Positions 34,034 to 43,714 of a stretch of DNA of 64,000 nt are shown piece by piece. The notes beneath the pieces are model-generated. The model was given only the letters and a program-made list of their open reading frames with translations, had not been told where the DNA came from and did not search any database. The position numbers and the translations under genes are program-made. Source of the DNA: Allobosea sp. CS1GBMeth4 (GTDB taxonomy: Bacteria > Pseudomonadota > Alphaproteobacteria > Rhizobiales > Beijerinckiaceae); NCBI RefSeq assembly GCF_900185715.1, contig NZ_FYAS01000019.1, forward strand, positions 1-64,000. Direction: 5' to 3'. Numbering within the stretch: the stretch's first letter is position 1; every line of letters begins with the position of its first letter.

Positions 34034-35359
34034 ATGTCCGACCCAGCCATCACCACGCCGGCCCCTCGCGGCCTCGATGTCGCCGACACCGCGCGACGGC
34101 TCAAGGCGATCTTCATCGGCTCGGTCGGCAATCTGGTCGAATGGTACGATTTCTACGCCTATACCGCCTTCGCGCTCTATTTCGCGCCGAAGTTCTTTCC
34201 CTCGCACGATCCGGTGGTGCAGCAGCTCAACGCCGCGACCCTGTTCGCCGCCGGCTTCATCGTGCGCCCGATCGGCGGCTGGCTGTTCGGCCATCTCGCC
34301 GACCGCTACGGGCGCCGGCTGTCGCTGACCGTCTCCGTGCTGATGATGTGCTTCGGCTCGCTGATCATCGCGGCGACGCCGACTTACGAGACCATCGGCT
34401 TCGCCGCGCCGGTGCTGCTGGCGCTGGCGCGGATCATCGAGGGGCTGAGCCTCGGCGGCGAATACGGCGCGAGCGCGACCTATCTCAGCGAGATCGCCGA
34501 TCCCGAGCATCGCGGCTTCTATTCGAGCTTCCAGTACGTGACGCTGATCGGCGGGCAGCTCACCGCGATCCTGGTGCTGCTCCTGCTGCAGAACGTCTTC
34601 CTGACCCATGAGCAGCTCGTCGACTGGGGCTGGCGCATCCCGTTCGTCATCGGCGCGCTGCTGGCGATCACCGCCATGTTCATGCGCCGGCACATGCACG
34701 AGACCGAGGCCTTCACCGCGGCGAACGCGGTCAAGAAGCGGGAGAGCTCGCTGCGCGGCCTGCTGAAATACCCGCGCGAGGTCGCGATCGTGGTCGGGCT
34801 GACGGCGGGCGGCACCGCCGCCTTCTACACCTTCACCACCTATATGCAGACCTTCGTGAAGCAGACGGTCGGCCTCTCCGACATCGTCACCACCTATGTG
34901 ATCGCCGGCTCGCTGATCTTCGCCTCGCTGCTGCAGCCGCTCTACGGCGCGCTCTCCGACCGGATCGGCCGCAAGCCGCTGCTGATCTTCTTCGGCGTCG
35001 CGGGGACGCTGCTGACCGTGCCGATCCTGACGACGCTGGCGCAGACGAAATCGCCCTTCGTCGCCTTCCTGCTGATCTCCGGCGCCTGGCTCTTCGTCGC
35101 CGGCTACACCTCGATCAACGCCGTGGTGAAGGCCGAGCTGTTCCCGACATCGATCCGTGCCACCGGCGTCGCCGTGCCCTATGCGCTGACCATCTCGATC
35201 TTCGGCGGCACCGCGCCGGCGATCGCGCTGTTCTTCAAGCAGCAGGGCCACGAGCAGTGGTTCTACTACTATCTCTCGGGCGTGATCTTCGTCTCGCTGC
35301 TGGTCTATGCGACGATGCGCGACACCAAGCACGCCTCGGCGATGCACCGGCACGAGTGA
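34034..35359 (+). CDS. MFS transporter, metabolite:H+ symporter (KgtP-like)
   Basis: 441 residues, 12 membrane helices. The first loop has NLVEWYDFYAYTAFALYFAP and GGWLFGHLADRYGRR, the hallmarks of the MHS family; the mid-protein GLSLGGEYGASATYLSE and LSDRIGRKPLL repeat also fit. The family includes alpha-ketoglutarate permease KgtP and shikimate or proline symporters; the sequence feel is closest to KgtP, so a dicarboxylate is likely, but this is inference. Inner membrane. It is monocistronic, followed by a palindromic repeat. Confidence 0.88.
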   Translation: MSDPAITTPAPRGLDVADTARRLKAIFIGSVGNLVEWYDFYAYTAFALYFAPKFFPSHDPVVQQLNAATLFAAGFIVRPIGGWLFGHLADRYGRRLSLTVSVLMMCFGSLIIAATPTYETIGFAAPVLLALARIIEGLSLGGEYGASATYLSEIADPEHRGFYSSFQYVTLIGGQLTAILVLLLLQNVFLTHEQLVDWGWRIPFVIGALLAITAMFMRRHMHETEAFTAANAVKKRESSLRGLLKYPREVAIVVGLTAGGTAAFYTFTTYMQTFVKQTVGLSDIVTTYVIAGSLIFASLLQPLYGALSDRIGRKPLLIFFGVAGTLLTVPILTTLAQTKSPFVAFLLISGAWLFVAGYTSINAVVKAELFPTSIRATGVAVPYALTISIFGGTAPAIALFFKQQGHEQWFYYYLSGVIFVSLLVYATMRDTKHASAMHRHE

Positions 35360-35368
35360 GGGCCGGGA

Positions 35369-35457
35369 CCGTCATTGCGAGCGAAGCGAAGCACCCCCCG
35401 GCAGAAAACCAAACCCTGTCCGGATTGCTTCGTCGCTTCGCTCCTCGCAATGACGGG
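35369..35457. repeat. 89-bp dispersed palindrome between convergent genes
   Basis: CCGTCATTGCGAGCGAAGCG at the left pairs with CGCTTCGCTCCTCGCAATGA at the right. A truncated copy is at 3566-3599. Its place between two convergent genes suits a bidirectional terminator role. Confidence 0.85.
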
Positions 35458-35462
35458 GCGGC

Positions 35463-36803
35463 TTACGCCCTCTCCCCCTTCAGCCGCTTCAGCGCCTTCT
35501 CACGCCCGATCAGGGGCAGCAGCGCCGCCAGTTCCGGGCCATGGTCGCGGCCGGTCAGGGCCTGGCGCAGCGGCATGAACAGCGCCTTGCCCTTGGCACC
35601 GGTCGCGGCGGCGACGGCCTGCGTCCAGCTCTTCCACGTCGTCTGATCGAAGGGCTCCGCCGGCAGGAGGGAGGCTGCCGTGGCCGCGAAGGCCGCGTCG
35701 GCGACGAGCGTCTCGACCGGCCCCTCGACCACCTGCCACCACTCCCGGGCCTCGGCCAGCCGCGCGAGATTGCCGCGCACGGCGAGCCAGAACGGCTCGC
35801 TCGCGGGAATGCCGAGCTGCCTCAGCCTGTCCTCGACCGCGGCGAAATCGAGCTGGTGCAGGGTGCGGGCCGAGAGCGTCTCGAGCTCGTGCTCATCGAA
35901 CCTGGCCGGGGCGCGCGAGACATGGGCGAGATCGACCAGCCCGGCGAGCTCGTCGAGGCTGGAGACCGGCCGCACCGCGTCGGAGGAGCCGGTCAGCACC
36001 GCCAGCGCCGCCACGGCGAGCGACTCGATGCCGGCCTCACGCAGGCCCCTGAGCGAGAGATGGCCGAGGCGCTTCGACAGCCCCTCGCCGCTCGCCGTGG
36101 TCAGGAGGTTGTGATGGCCGAAGGCCGGCAGCGCGCCGCCGAGCGCCTGCATGATCTGGATCTGCACGGCGGTGTTGGTGACGTGGTCCTCGCCGCGGAT
36201 GACATGGGTGATGCCGATGTCGAGATCGTCGACGACCGAGGGCAGCGTGTAGGGATAGGTGCCGTCCTCGCGCACCAGCACCGGATCGGAGAGCGAGGCG
36301 CAGTCGACATGGGACGGGCCGCGCACCAGATCGTTCCAGCCGATCTCCTCCCAGTCGAGCAGGAAGCGCCAATGGGCCTTGCGGCCCTCCGCCTCGAGCC
36401 GGGCGCGGTCCTCGGCGGTCAGCTTCAGCGCGGCGCGGTCATAGACCGGCGGCAGGCCGCGGGCGAGCTGGCGCTTGCGCTTGCGGTCGAGCTCGTCGGC
36501 GCTCTCATAGCAGGGGTAGAGCCGCCCCGCGGCGCGCAGCTTGCCCGCCGCAACGTCGTAGAGCGCGATCCGCTCCGACTGCCTGATGCTGGCATCGGGA
36601 ACGACGCCGAGCCAGGCGAGGTCCTCGGCGATCGCTTCGGCGAATTCCGGCTTCGAGCGCGCCAGGTCGGTGTCGTCATAGCGGAGCAGGAAGCGCCCGC
36701 CATGACGCCTGGCGAAGAGCCAGTTGAACATCAGCGAGCGGGCGTTGCCGATATGCAGATAGCCGGTCGGCGACGGGGCGGTGCGGACGAAGGGAGCGCT
36801 CAT
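35463..36803 (-). CDS. gltX: glutamyl-tRNA synthetase
   Basis: 446 residues, class I. The HIGH motif is in [20 protein letters not shown]; the KMSKS-type motif is [16 protein letters not shown]. The shorter length and SKRLG loop resemble the second GltX type of Alphaproteobacteria, in which one GltX charges tRNA-Glu and the other may mischarge tRNA-Gln; which applies here cannot be told. The ATG at 36803 gives the family start ([14 protein letters not shown]). Divergent from the protease-like gene. Confidence 0.94.
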   Translation of the reverse strand: MSAPFVRTAPSPTGYLHIGNARSLMFNWLFARRHGGRFLLRYDDTDLARSKPEFAEAIAEDLAWLGVVPDASIRQSERIALYDVAAGKLRAAGRLYPCYESADELDRKRKRQLARGLPPVYDRAALKLTAEDRARLEAEGRKAHWRFLLDWEEIGWNDLVRGPSHVDCASLSDPVLVREDGTYPYTLPSVVDDLDIGITHVIRGEDHVTNTAVQIQIMQALGGALPAFGHHNLLTTASGEGLSKRLGHLSLRGLREAGIESLAVAALAVLTGSSDAVRPVSSLDELAGLVDLAHVSRAPARFDEHELETLSARTLHQLDFAAVEDRLRQLGIPASEPFWLAVRGNLARLAEAREWWQVVEGPVETLVADAAFAATAASLLPAEPFDQTTWKSWTQAVAAATGAKGKALFMPLRQALTGRDHGPELAALLPLIGREKALKRLKGERA

Positions 36804-36939
36804 GGCGGCTGCTTGTCGCGCGGGAACGGCGCGAGGGCAAGGGCACGGCATGGCCCCCGGAGAAGGAGATCGACAACCGCCCAGATTGACGCAAGGGTGG
36901 GCGGCAACGGCGATGCCGATATCTGCGCGGGAGGCGAGG

Positions 36940-37719
36940 ATGAGCATCACGGCTTCGGTCGGGTTCGGCGGCAAGAACACGGTTCCCGACACCCGCCTGG
37001 TCCAGGCGATGATCAACCCGCATGCGGCGACGCTCGGCATCGACCAGCTCGAGGTCGACGGCGATTGCGGGCCGCTGACCAGAGGCGGGATCAAGCGCTA
37101 CCAGCAGGTCTTCCTCAAGATGGCGCACCCGGATTCGCGGGTCGATCCGGGCGGCCAGACCTTCCTGCACATGGCCAACAACCCGGCTCCGGCCGGCGTC
37201 GTGGTCAGCGCCTCGCGCCTGCCGGTCAAGCTCAAGGCCGGCGACTTCCTGCAATTGCCGGTGGTGATGGATCCGGCCGACGGGACGGTGCAGGACGCCT
37301 ACACCGCCTTCGAATACGAGATCTTCGACAAGGGCGCCCGCATGGTCGGGAACGACTACGCCTTCGGCGTTCCCAACGAGATCGAGGTCTGGCCGAACGC
37401 GCAGGTCAGGATCGGCGTGACGCTGACACCCGCCCTGCTGGCGCATGAGCAGTTCCACTACGATGTCGGCTTCGTCGTCTGCCGGGCGCTGGCGCACCAG
37501 CTCACCATCGCCCGCGCTCCGACGATCGCCGGGCTGGTCAGCCAGCTCAACAGCCTCGTCGAGCTGCACATCAACAAGCGCGTCAAGCTGATCCAGCGCC
37601 GCTACGACATCGACACCCAGCACGGGCTCAACGCCAAGTACCAGCGCATCTGGCTCGACCGGATGACCGCCTGCCTCGCCAATCCGGCGGCGAACCAGAT
37701 CGGCGGCTTCTGGCTGTAG
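36940..37719 (+). CDS. putative Zn-protease with peptidoglycan-binding-like N-terminus
   Basis: 259 residues without signal peptide. Residues about 10-80 resemble the small peptidoglycan-binding-like module seen at the ends of VgrG and type VI effectors ([34 protein letters not shown]). Residues about 100-259 carry [10 protein letters not shown] (His169, Glu170, His173), a zinc metallopeptidase motif, and later [17 protein letters not shown] (His228), the pattern of the DUF922 protease family. A secreted cell-wall-directed or effector protease is a fair inference. GGGAGGCGAGG precedes the ATG. No secretion-system genes are adjacent. Confidence 0.6.
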   Translation: MSITASVGFGGKNTVPDTRLVQAMINPHAATLGIDQLEVDGDCGPLTRGGIKRYQQVFLKMAHPDSRVDPGGQTFLHMANNPAPAGVVVSASRLPVKLKAGDFLQLPVVMDPADGTVQDAYTAFEYEIFDKGARMVGNDYAFGVPNEIEVWPNAQVRIGVTLTPALLAHEQFHYDVGFVVCRALAHQLTIARAPTIAGLVSQLNSLVELHINKRVKLIQRRYDIDTQHGLNAKYQRIWLDRMTACLANPAANQIGGFWL

Positions 37720-37728
37720 GGCGCCGTC

Positions 37729-37972
37729 ATCTTTCCGGGGCAGGCCGTCAGGCCTGAGCCCGGTACCCATGAACACGGCGCCGCTCCAGCCGTCATGCTC
37801 GCCCTTGTGGCGAGCACCCACGTCTTGAACACCGCACGCGATCAGTGAAGCGAAGACGTGGATGGTCGGGACAAGCCCGACCATGACGGGAAGGGCCAGA
37901 TTGTGACGGAAAAGTCGGTGTTCATGGTTTTCCGGGCTCGCCGCTATGCGGCGCCCCGGAATGACGGCGCGT
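37729..37972. repeat. nested composite repeat
   Basis: Outer arms CTTTCCGGGGCAGGCCGTCA ... CCCATGAACAC (37733-37775) and GTGTTCATGGTTTTCCGGG ... GCCCCGGAATGACGG (about 37918-37972) are inverted copies of each other. Between them lies a full copy of the 95-bp element (37790-37889). One element has apparently inserted into another. Confidence 0.8.
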
Positions 37973-37980
37973 TCCTCGGA

Positions 37981-39720
37981 CTAAAAATCGAAGCTCTCGC
38001 TTCCCGCCTTGCCGACGCCCTTGACCAGCGACTGATCCGGCTCGTGCGCCGGCTCGCCGGGGTCGCGGAAGCGGTTGACGATCGGATAGCGCCGGTCGCG
38101 GCCGAAATTCTTGCGGGTGACCTTGACGCCCGGCGCCGCCTGCCGGCGCTTGTACTCGGCGAGATAGAGCAGGCGCTCGACCTTCTGCACCGTCTCGAGA
38201 TCGTGGCCGCGGGCGACGATGTCGGAAAGGCGCATCTCGTGCTCGATCAGGCAGGCGAGGATATCGTCGAGCACCTCATAGGGCGGCAGCGAATCCTGGT
38301 CCTTCTGGTTCTCGCGCAGTTCGGCCGAGGGCGGCTTGACGATGATGTTCTGCGGGATCACCTCGCCATCCGGCCCGAGCGCGCCCGCCGGCTTCCAGCG
38401 GTTGCGCAGGGCCGAGAGCCGGAAGACCTCGGTCTTGTAGAGATCCTTGATCGGGTTGAAGCCGCCGTTCATGTCGCCATAGAGCGTGGCGTAGCCGGCC
38501 GACATCTCCGACTTGTTGCCGGTCGTCACCACCATCGGCCCGAACTTGTTCGAGATCGACATCAGCAGCGTGCCGCGCACGCGGCTCTGCAGGTTCTCCT
38601 CGGTGATGCCGCGGTTGGTTCCGGCGAAGAGATCGGCCAGCGCCCGCTCGAAGCCCTCGACCGGCTCGGCGATCGGGACGACCTCGTAGGCGACGCCGAG
38701 CGCGTCGGCGCAGGCCCTGGCGTCGACGAGGCTCTCCTGCGAGGTGAAGCGATAGGGCATCATCACGCAGCGCACGCGCTCCGCCCCGAGAGCATCGACC
38801 GCCATGGCGGCGCAGATGGCGGAATCGATGCCGCCGGAAAGGCCGAGCACCACGCCGGGGAAGCGGTTCTTCTCGACATAGTCGCGCAGGCCGAGCACGC
38901 AGGCCGAATAATCGGCCTCGTCGCCGCTCTCGAGCGCCGCGACCTCGCCCGGCAGGCAGCGCCAGCCCTCGGGCCCGCGCTGCCATTGCGTGATCGTCAC
39001 CGCCTCGCGGAAGGCCGGCAGCTGGTGGGCGAAGCTGCGGTCGGCATTGAGGACGAAGGAGGCGCCCTCGAAGACGAGCTCGTCCTGGCCGCCGAGCTGG
39101 TTGAGATAGACCAGCGGCAGGCCGCTCTCGACGACGCGCGCGACGGCGACGTTGAGCCGCTCCTCGACCACGCCGCGGCGGAAGGGCGAGCCGTTCGGGA
39201 CGAGCAGGATCTCGCCGCCGGTCTCGGCGATGCACTCGACCACCTCCTCGCCCCAGATGTCCTCGCAGATCGGGATGCCCAGGCGGACATGGTCGCGGAA
39301 GACGATCGGCCCCGGCAGCGGGCCGGGCTCGAACACCCGCTTCTCGTCGAAGACGCCGTAATTCGGCAGGTCGACCTTGAAGCGCACCGACTGGATCTGG
39401 CCGGCATCGAGCAGGGCATAGGCGTTGTAGAGCTTGCCGTCCTCGCGCCAGGGCAGGCCGACGAGCACGGCCGGGCCGCCATCGGCGGTCTCGCGGGCGA
39501 GTTCCTCGCAGGCCTTGCGGCAGGCGTCCTGGAAAGCCGGCTTCAGCACCAGGTCCTCGGGCGGATAGGCCGCGAGGAAGAGCTCCGGGAACATCACGAG
39601 ATCGGCGCCGCCGGCGGCCGCCTCGCGGCGGGCGGCGCGCACCTTCGCGGCATTGCCGGCGACGTCGCCGACGATCGGATTGAGCTGGGCGAGCGCCAGG
39701 CGGAAGGAAGTCGCGGTCAT
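37981..39720 (-). CDS. nadE: glutamine-dependent NAD+ synthetase
   Basis: 579 residues, the two-domain form. The N-terminal nitrilase-like glutaminase has VMFPELFLAAYPPEDL (catalytic Glu), KVDLPNYGVFDEKRVFEPG (Lys) and PICEDIWGEEVV (Cys). The C-terminal synthetase has the PP-loop GLSGGIDSAICAAMA and TTGNKSEMSAGYATLYGDM. It amidates nicotinic acid adenine dinucleotide to NAD+. Cytoplasmic and essential in most bacteria. The ATG at 39720 is the family start. Confidence 0.96.
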   Translation of the reverse strand: MTATSFRLALAQLNPIVGDVAGNAAKVRAARREAAAGGADLVMFPELFLAAYPPEDLVLKPAFQDACRKACEELARETADGGPAVLVGLPWREDGKLYNAYALLDAGQIQSVRFKVDLPNYGVFDEKRVFEPGPLPGPIVFRDHVRLGIPICEDIWGEEVVECIAETGGEILLVPNGSPFRRGVVEERLNVAVARVVESGLPLVYLNQLGGQDELVFEGASFVLNADRSFAHQLPAFREAVTITQWQRGPEGWRCLPGEVAALESGDEADYSACVLGLRDYVEKNRFPGVVLGLSGGIDSAICAAMAVDALGAERVRCVMMPYRFTSQESLVDARACADALGVAYEVVPIAEPVEGFERALADLFAGTNRGITEENLQSRVRGTLLMSISNKFGPMVVTTGNKSEMSAGYATLYGDMNGGFNPIKDLYKTEVFRLSALRNRWKPAGALGPDGEVIPQNIIVKPPSAELRENQKDQDSLPPYEVLDDILACLIEHEMRLSDIVARGHDLETVQKVERLLYLAEYKRRQAAPGVKVTRKNFGRDRRYPIVNRFRDPGEPAHEPDQSLVKGVGKAGSESFDF

Positions 39721-39804
39721 GAATTGGATTTAGCCTGCCTGCCCCTGCCCCAGCAACGGCCCGATGTCGCAGACGGCCCTGCCGCGAGGACATCGTTCAA
39801 ATTT

Positions 39805-39825
39805 TTAACCCGACGTTAGGGTTAA
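39805..39825. promoter_or_regulatory. inverted repeat with CtrA-like spacing
   Basis: TTAACCC-GACGTTA-GGGTTAA is a perfect 7-base inverted repeat. Within it TTAA-N7-TTAG is one base off the CtrA box TTAA-N7-TTAA. It is 65 bases upstream of the outer-membrane protein start at 39890, a usual promoter distance. Confidence 0.45.
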
Positions 39826-39889
39826 CCGCGCATGAATCGTCTCCGAGCCGGTGCATCCCCCGCCGCCGGCCGCGTTCGGAGAGACAGCG

Positions 39890-40756
39890 ATGCGTGCTGC
39901 ATCAATCGCCGCCCTCGCCCCCGTCCTGATGATGGCCTGCGCGCTGCCGCAGGCAGCCCGGGCGGCGGATTATCTCAGGGGTTCGCAGATCGAGCAGCCG
40001 GTCGAGCCGCCGCCGCTGTTCGGCGGCGGGCGCTTCGACTGGTCCGGCTTCTATGTCGGCGGCGGCGCCGGCGTGAGCGAGACCAAGTTCAAGCCGGGCG
40101 AAGGGTTGCGCGCATTGGCCAACTCCGCCTTCCGCAACACCGACCTCGTCGCCGAACGCGACATGGGCTCGTTCATCAACGACCTGCCCGACAAGCGCGA
40201 CAGCGGATCCCAGTTCTTCGGGATCGTCGGCTACAACTATCTGTTCGACGATGTCGTGCTCGGTCTCGAAGCCGACTATACCCGCTCCGGCCACAATTAC
40301 CGCGTCACCGATTTCATCTCGCGGCGCAGCGCCCTGTCGACCGGCAACGTCTACGACTGGTCGATGACGACCAACCAGGCGGCCAAGCTCGACGACTATG
40401 CGACGCTGCGCCTGCGCATGGGCTGGGCCTATGGCAGGATCATGCCCTTCGCCACCATCGGCGGCGCGCTCGGACGCTTCAACACGGCTTCGACGATCGA
40501 CGCCGACATTGCGATCGTCAGCAATGCCGGCCAGGCCAATGAATCCAGCGTGCGGGCTGTGGGCTACCCGCTCCGCGTCGGCTCGGTGAAGAAGAACACC
40601 TACGCCTTCGGCCTCTCGGCCGGCGCCGGCGTCGACTGGGCCCTGACCGACAATCTGTTCCTGCGCGCCGAGTACCAGATCATCCGCTTCGCCGAGATCG
40701 AAGGCACTACGACCACGGTCAATACCGGCCGCGTCGCCGCCGCGCTGAAGTTCTGA
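39890..40756 (+). CDS. outer-membrane beta-barrel protein (Omp25/31-like)
   Basis: 288 residues with a signal peptide (MRAASIAALAPVLMMACALP, then ARAAD). The mature protein starts with a Pro-rich linker, then WSGFYVGGGAGVSETKF, the usual first strand of Hyphomicrobiales Omp25/Omp31/Hbp porin-like barrels, with alternating strands to the end and a terminal aromatic (VAAALKF) recognised by the Bam machinery. Probably an abundant 8-stranded barrel; it may bind haem or be structural. GGAGAGACAG precedes the ATG. It has its own promoter region and terminator. Confidence 0.86.
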   Translation: MRAASIAALAPVLMMACALPQAARAADYLRGSQIEQPVEPPPLFGGGRFDWSGFYVGGGAGVSETKFKPGEGLRALANSAFRNTDLVAERDMGSFINDLPDKRDSGSQFFGIVGYNYLFDDVVLGLEADYTRSGHNYRVTDFISRRSALSTGNVYDWSMTTNQAAKLDDYATLRLRMGWAYGRIMPFATIGGALGRFNTASTIDADIAIVSNAGQANESSVRAVGYPLRVGSVKKNTYAFGLSAGAGVDWALTDNLFLRAEYQIIRFAEIEGTTTTVNTGRVAAALKF

Positions 40757-40771
40757 CGACCCCATAATCCC

Positions 40772-40812
40772 CGAAACGAGAAGGGCCGCAGCGCTGCTGC
40801 GGCCCTGTTTCG
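40772..40812. terminator. hairpin terminator, bidirectional
   Basis: CGAAAC-GAG-AAGGGCCGCAGC-GCT-GCTGCGGCCCT-GTTTCG: a strong stem with a three-base loop between two convergent genes (omp and DAHP synthase). The flanking GTTTCG/CGAAAC extends the stem. Confidence 0.8.
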
Positions 40813-40831
40813 TCGGCGGGAGCGCCGCGGC

Positions 40832-42217
40832 TCACTCGGCCGCTTCGACCTCCGGCCGGGTCCGGCCGGCGCGCTCGCGCTTGAGCAGGTCGGCGACGAG
40901 GAAGGCGAGCTCCAGCGCCTGCTCGGCGTTGAGGCGCGGATCGCAGACCGTGTGGTAGCGGTCGTTGAGATCGGCATCGGTCATGCCGCGGGCGCCGCCG
41001 GTGCATTCGGTGACGTTCTTGCCGGTCATCTCGAGATGCAGGCCGCCGGCATGCGTCCCTTCCGCCTGGTGGACGGCGAAGAAGTTCTTCACCTCGCTCA
41101 GGATCAGGTCGAAGGGCCGGGTCTTGTAGCCGCTCGCCGCCTTGACCGTGTTGCCGTGCATCGGATCGCACGACCACACGACGTTGCGCCCTTCCCGCTT
41201 GGTGGCGCGCACCAGCGCCGGCAGATGGTCGAAGACCTTGTCGGCGCCGAAGCGGCCGATCAGGGTCAGGCGGCCGGGCTGGTTCTGCGGATCGAGCACC
41301 TCGATCAGCTTCAGGAGCTCGTCCGGCTTCAGCGACGGGCCGCATTTCAGGCCGATCGGATTGCGGATGCCGCGGAAATACTCGACATGGGCATGGTCGA
41401 GCTGGCGCGTGCGGTCGCCGATCCAGACCATGTGGCCGGAGGTGGCGTACCAGTCGCCGGTGGTCGAGTCGACGCGGGTCAGCGCCTGCTCGTAGCCGAG
41501 CAGCAGGGCCTCGTGGCTGGTGTAGAACTCGGTGGTGCGCGTCTCCGGATGCGCTTCCGGGTCGATGCCGATGGCGCGCATGAAGTCGAGCGACTCGGTG
41601 ATCCGGTCGCCGAGCTCCTGATAGCGGTGCGACTGCGGGCTGTCCTTGACGAAGCCGAGCATCCAGCGATGCGCGTTGTCGAGATTGGCGTAGCCGCCGG
41701 TCGCGAAGGCGCGCAGCAGGTTGAGCGTCGCGGCCGACTGCCGGTAAGCCTCGAGCTGGCGGCGCGGATCGGGGATGCGCGCCTCGCCGGTGAAGGCGAT
41801 GTCGTTGATGATGTCGCCCTTGTAGCTCGGCAGCTCGACCTCGCCGATCGTCTCGTTCGGGGCCGAACGCGGCTTGGCGAACTGGCCGGCGATGCGGCCG
41901 ACCTTCACCACCGGCGAACCGCCGGCGAAGGTCAGGACCACCGCCATCTGCAGGAACAGCCGGAAGAAGTCGCGGATATTGTCGGCGGAATGCTCGGCGA
42001 AGCTCTCCGCGCAGTCGCCGCCCTGAAGCAGGAAGGCCTCGCCGGCCGCGACCTTGCCCAACGCCCGTTTGAGCTTGCGCGCCTCGCCTGCAAAAACCAG
42101 CGGCGGAAAGCCGGCGAGCTGCTGCTCCACCGCCTTCAAGGCTGCCTGATCCGGATAATCCGGCATCTGCTGGACGGGCTTTGCCCTCCAGCTGTCGGGC
42201 GTCCACCGCTCGGACAT
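40832..42217 (-). CDS. class II 3-deoxy-D-arabino-heptulosonate-7-phosphate synthase
   Basis: 461 residues of the plant-like type II (AroA-II) enzyme. It condenses phosphoenolpyruvate and erythrose 4-phosphate, opening the shikimate pathway. Family blocks: [78 protein letters not shown] and [15 protein letters not shown] with Cys/His/Glu/Asp metal ligands. The ATG at 42217 follows GGAG and starts [11 protein letters not shown] as in relatives. Monocistronic. Confidence 0.95.
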   Translation of the reverse strand: MSERWTPDSWRAKPVQQMPDYPDQAALKAVEQQLAGFPPLVFAGEARKLKRALGKVAAGEAFLLQGGDCAESFAEHSADNIRDFFRLFLQMAVVLTFAGGSPVVKVGRIAGQFAKPRSAPNETIGEVELPSYKGDIINDIAFTGEARIPDPRRQLEAYRQSAATLNLLRAFATGGYANLDNAHRWMLGFVKDSPQSHRYQELGDRITESLDFMRAIGIDPEAHPETRTTEFYTSHEALLLGYEQALTRVDSTTGDWYATSGHMVWIGDRTRQLDHAHVEYFRGIRNPIGLKCGPSLKPDELLKLIEVLDPQNQPGRLTLIGRFGADKVFDHLPALVRATKREGRNVVWSCDPMHGNTVKAASGYKTRPFDLILSEVKNFFAVHQAEGTHAGGLHLEMTGKNVTECTGGARGMTDADLNDRYHTVCDPRLNAEQALELAFLVADLLKRERAGRTRPEVEAAE

Positions 42218-42634
42218 GGGTATTGCTCCTGATTTCACGCGCCGCGCCAGCCTTGACCTCGTTCGGGCGCGACGGCCGGCCTATACACCCGCGGGCGGCC
42301 GCTGACCACCATCGTGGCGCGGAGCGTGCCCGCCGCCATGCCGCAGCCCGAAAGAGCGAGTCCCGCCAGGGAGATGGCGCGGCCGGCTGTCAAACCGATT
42401 CCGGGCTTTGCCATGCCGGTTCAAGGCGCTTCGAACCTGATTCAACCGGGCCCGGAGCCCGATCAGCGATCGGCGGTCGGGTGAGCGCGCGACGGTGCCC
42501 GTTGATGCGAAAGGCGGATCAATCGTCCCGGCATTTGCATTTCACAGGCGCTTCCAGAGGCCGTTGTCTCGGCCGGGCGGTGCGAGCGAAACTGCCCGCG
42601 ACCAACAACGCCGATCACGGCGACGGGAGGGATC
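42218..42634. other. 417-base divergent intergenic region
   Basis: No gene supported. It must contain promoters for the DAHP synthase and the esterase. No attenuator-like structure or known operator was recognised; CCGATCAGCGATCGGCGGTCGG near 42456 is only an imperfect hairpin. Confidence 0.4.
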
Positions 42635-43663
42635 ATGAGACGTCACGTTCTGGCGGCCGCTTTCGGCCTGGCCTGCGGCCTCGGGGCGGCGCAGGCGCAG
42701 GAGCCGATCAGCCTGCGGGCGATGGGCTCCTTCCATGTCGGCGGCAAGCTGGTCGAGATCTCCGGCCGACAGGTGAAGGATGTCGTGTTCACGCCGGGGG
42801 GCACGCCCGCCCGCGTCGACCCGAACGGCACCTACCAGACAGGGCAGATGTATGTTCAGTACTTCCTGCCGCAGAACGAGCGCGGCAGCGTCCCGCTGCT
42901 GCTCTGGCATGGCGGCGGCATGACCGGGGTCAACTATGAGACGACGCCCGACGGGCGCCAGGGCTGGCTCGAATTCTTCCTGCGCAAGGGCTGGGCGGTC
43001 TACAATTCCGACGCCGTCGAGCGCGGCCGCTCCGGCTGGGCGATGTATCCCGACGTGATCCCCGGCGAGCCGCTGTTCCTGACCACGGCGAACCCGTTCG
43101 AGCGCTTCCGCATCGGCGCGGCCGGCGGCTACGACGCCGACGCGGGCAAGCGCAGATACCTGCCCGGCAGCCAGTTCCCGGCCGAGGGCTACGACAACTT
43201 CGTCAAGCAGATCGTGCCGCGCTGGACCTCGACCGATCAGATGATCATCGATGCCTATATCGCCGAGGTCGACAGGGTCTGCCCCTGCGTGATCTCGTTC
43301 CACAGCCAGTCCGGACAGTTCGGCTTCAAGGTGGCACAGGCGCGGCCGGACAAGGTCAAGGCGCTGATCGCGGTCGAGCCGGCCGGCATCGGCGATCCGG
43401 CCAAGGCCGCGGCGCTGAAGGACATCCCGGTGCTGATGGTGTTCGGCGACTATATCGAGCAGGATTCGCGCTGGCCGGCGATCCGCAGGACCGCGACCGA
43501 TTTCGGCGACAAGATCACGGCGGCGGGCGGCTCGGTCGAGGTCGTCAACCTGCCCGCCGTCGGCATCAAGGGCAACTCGCACATGCTGATGATGGACAAG
43601 AACAACCTCGCCGTAGCGCAGCTGATCCAGGACTGGCTGGCGAAGAAGGGGCTCTACAGATAG
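42635..43663 (+). CDS. exported alpha/beta-hydrolase, esterase-713 type
   Basis: 342 residues with a signal peptide (MRRHVLAAAFGLACGLGAAQ). An alpha/beta-hydrolase fold: LLLWHGGGMTGVNYETTPDG (oxyanion hole region), nucleophile Ser226 in SFHSQSGQFGF, then VEPAG with a possible acid, and the catalytic His in GNSHMLMMD. The H-S-Q-S-G nucleophile motif is that of Alcaligenes esterase 713. It is probably periplasmic and hydrolyses an unknown ester. GGGAGGG lies before the ATG. Confidence 0.85.
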   Translation: MRRHVLAAAFGLACGLGAAQAQEPISLRAMGSFHVGGKLVEISGRQVKDVVFTPGGTPARVDPNGTYQTGQMYVQYFLPQNERGSVPLLLWHGGGMTGVNYETTPDGRQGWLEFFLRKGWAVYNSDAVERGRSGWAMYPDVIPGEPLFLTTANPFERFRIGAAGGYDADAGKRRYLPGSQFPAEGYDNFVKQIVPRWTSTDQMIIDAYIAEVDRVCPCVISFHSQSGQFGFKVAQARPDKVKALIAVEPAGIGDPAKAAALKDIPVLMVFGDYIEQDSRWPAIRRTATDFGDKITAAGGSVEVVNLPAVGIKGNSHMLMMDKNNLAVAQLIQDWLAKKGLYR

Positions 43664-43714
43664 CGCGCCCGCGCGTCTGCGCGCCGTCCCCCGCTCGCGC
43701 TCGCGGCGCTCGCG

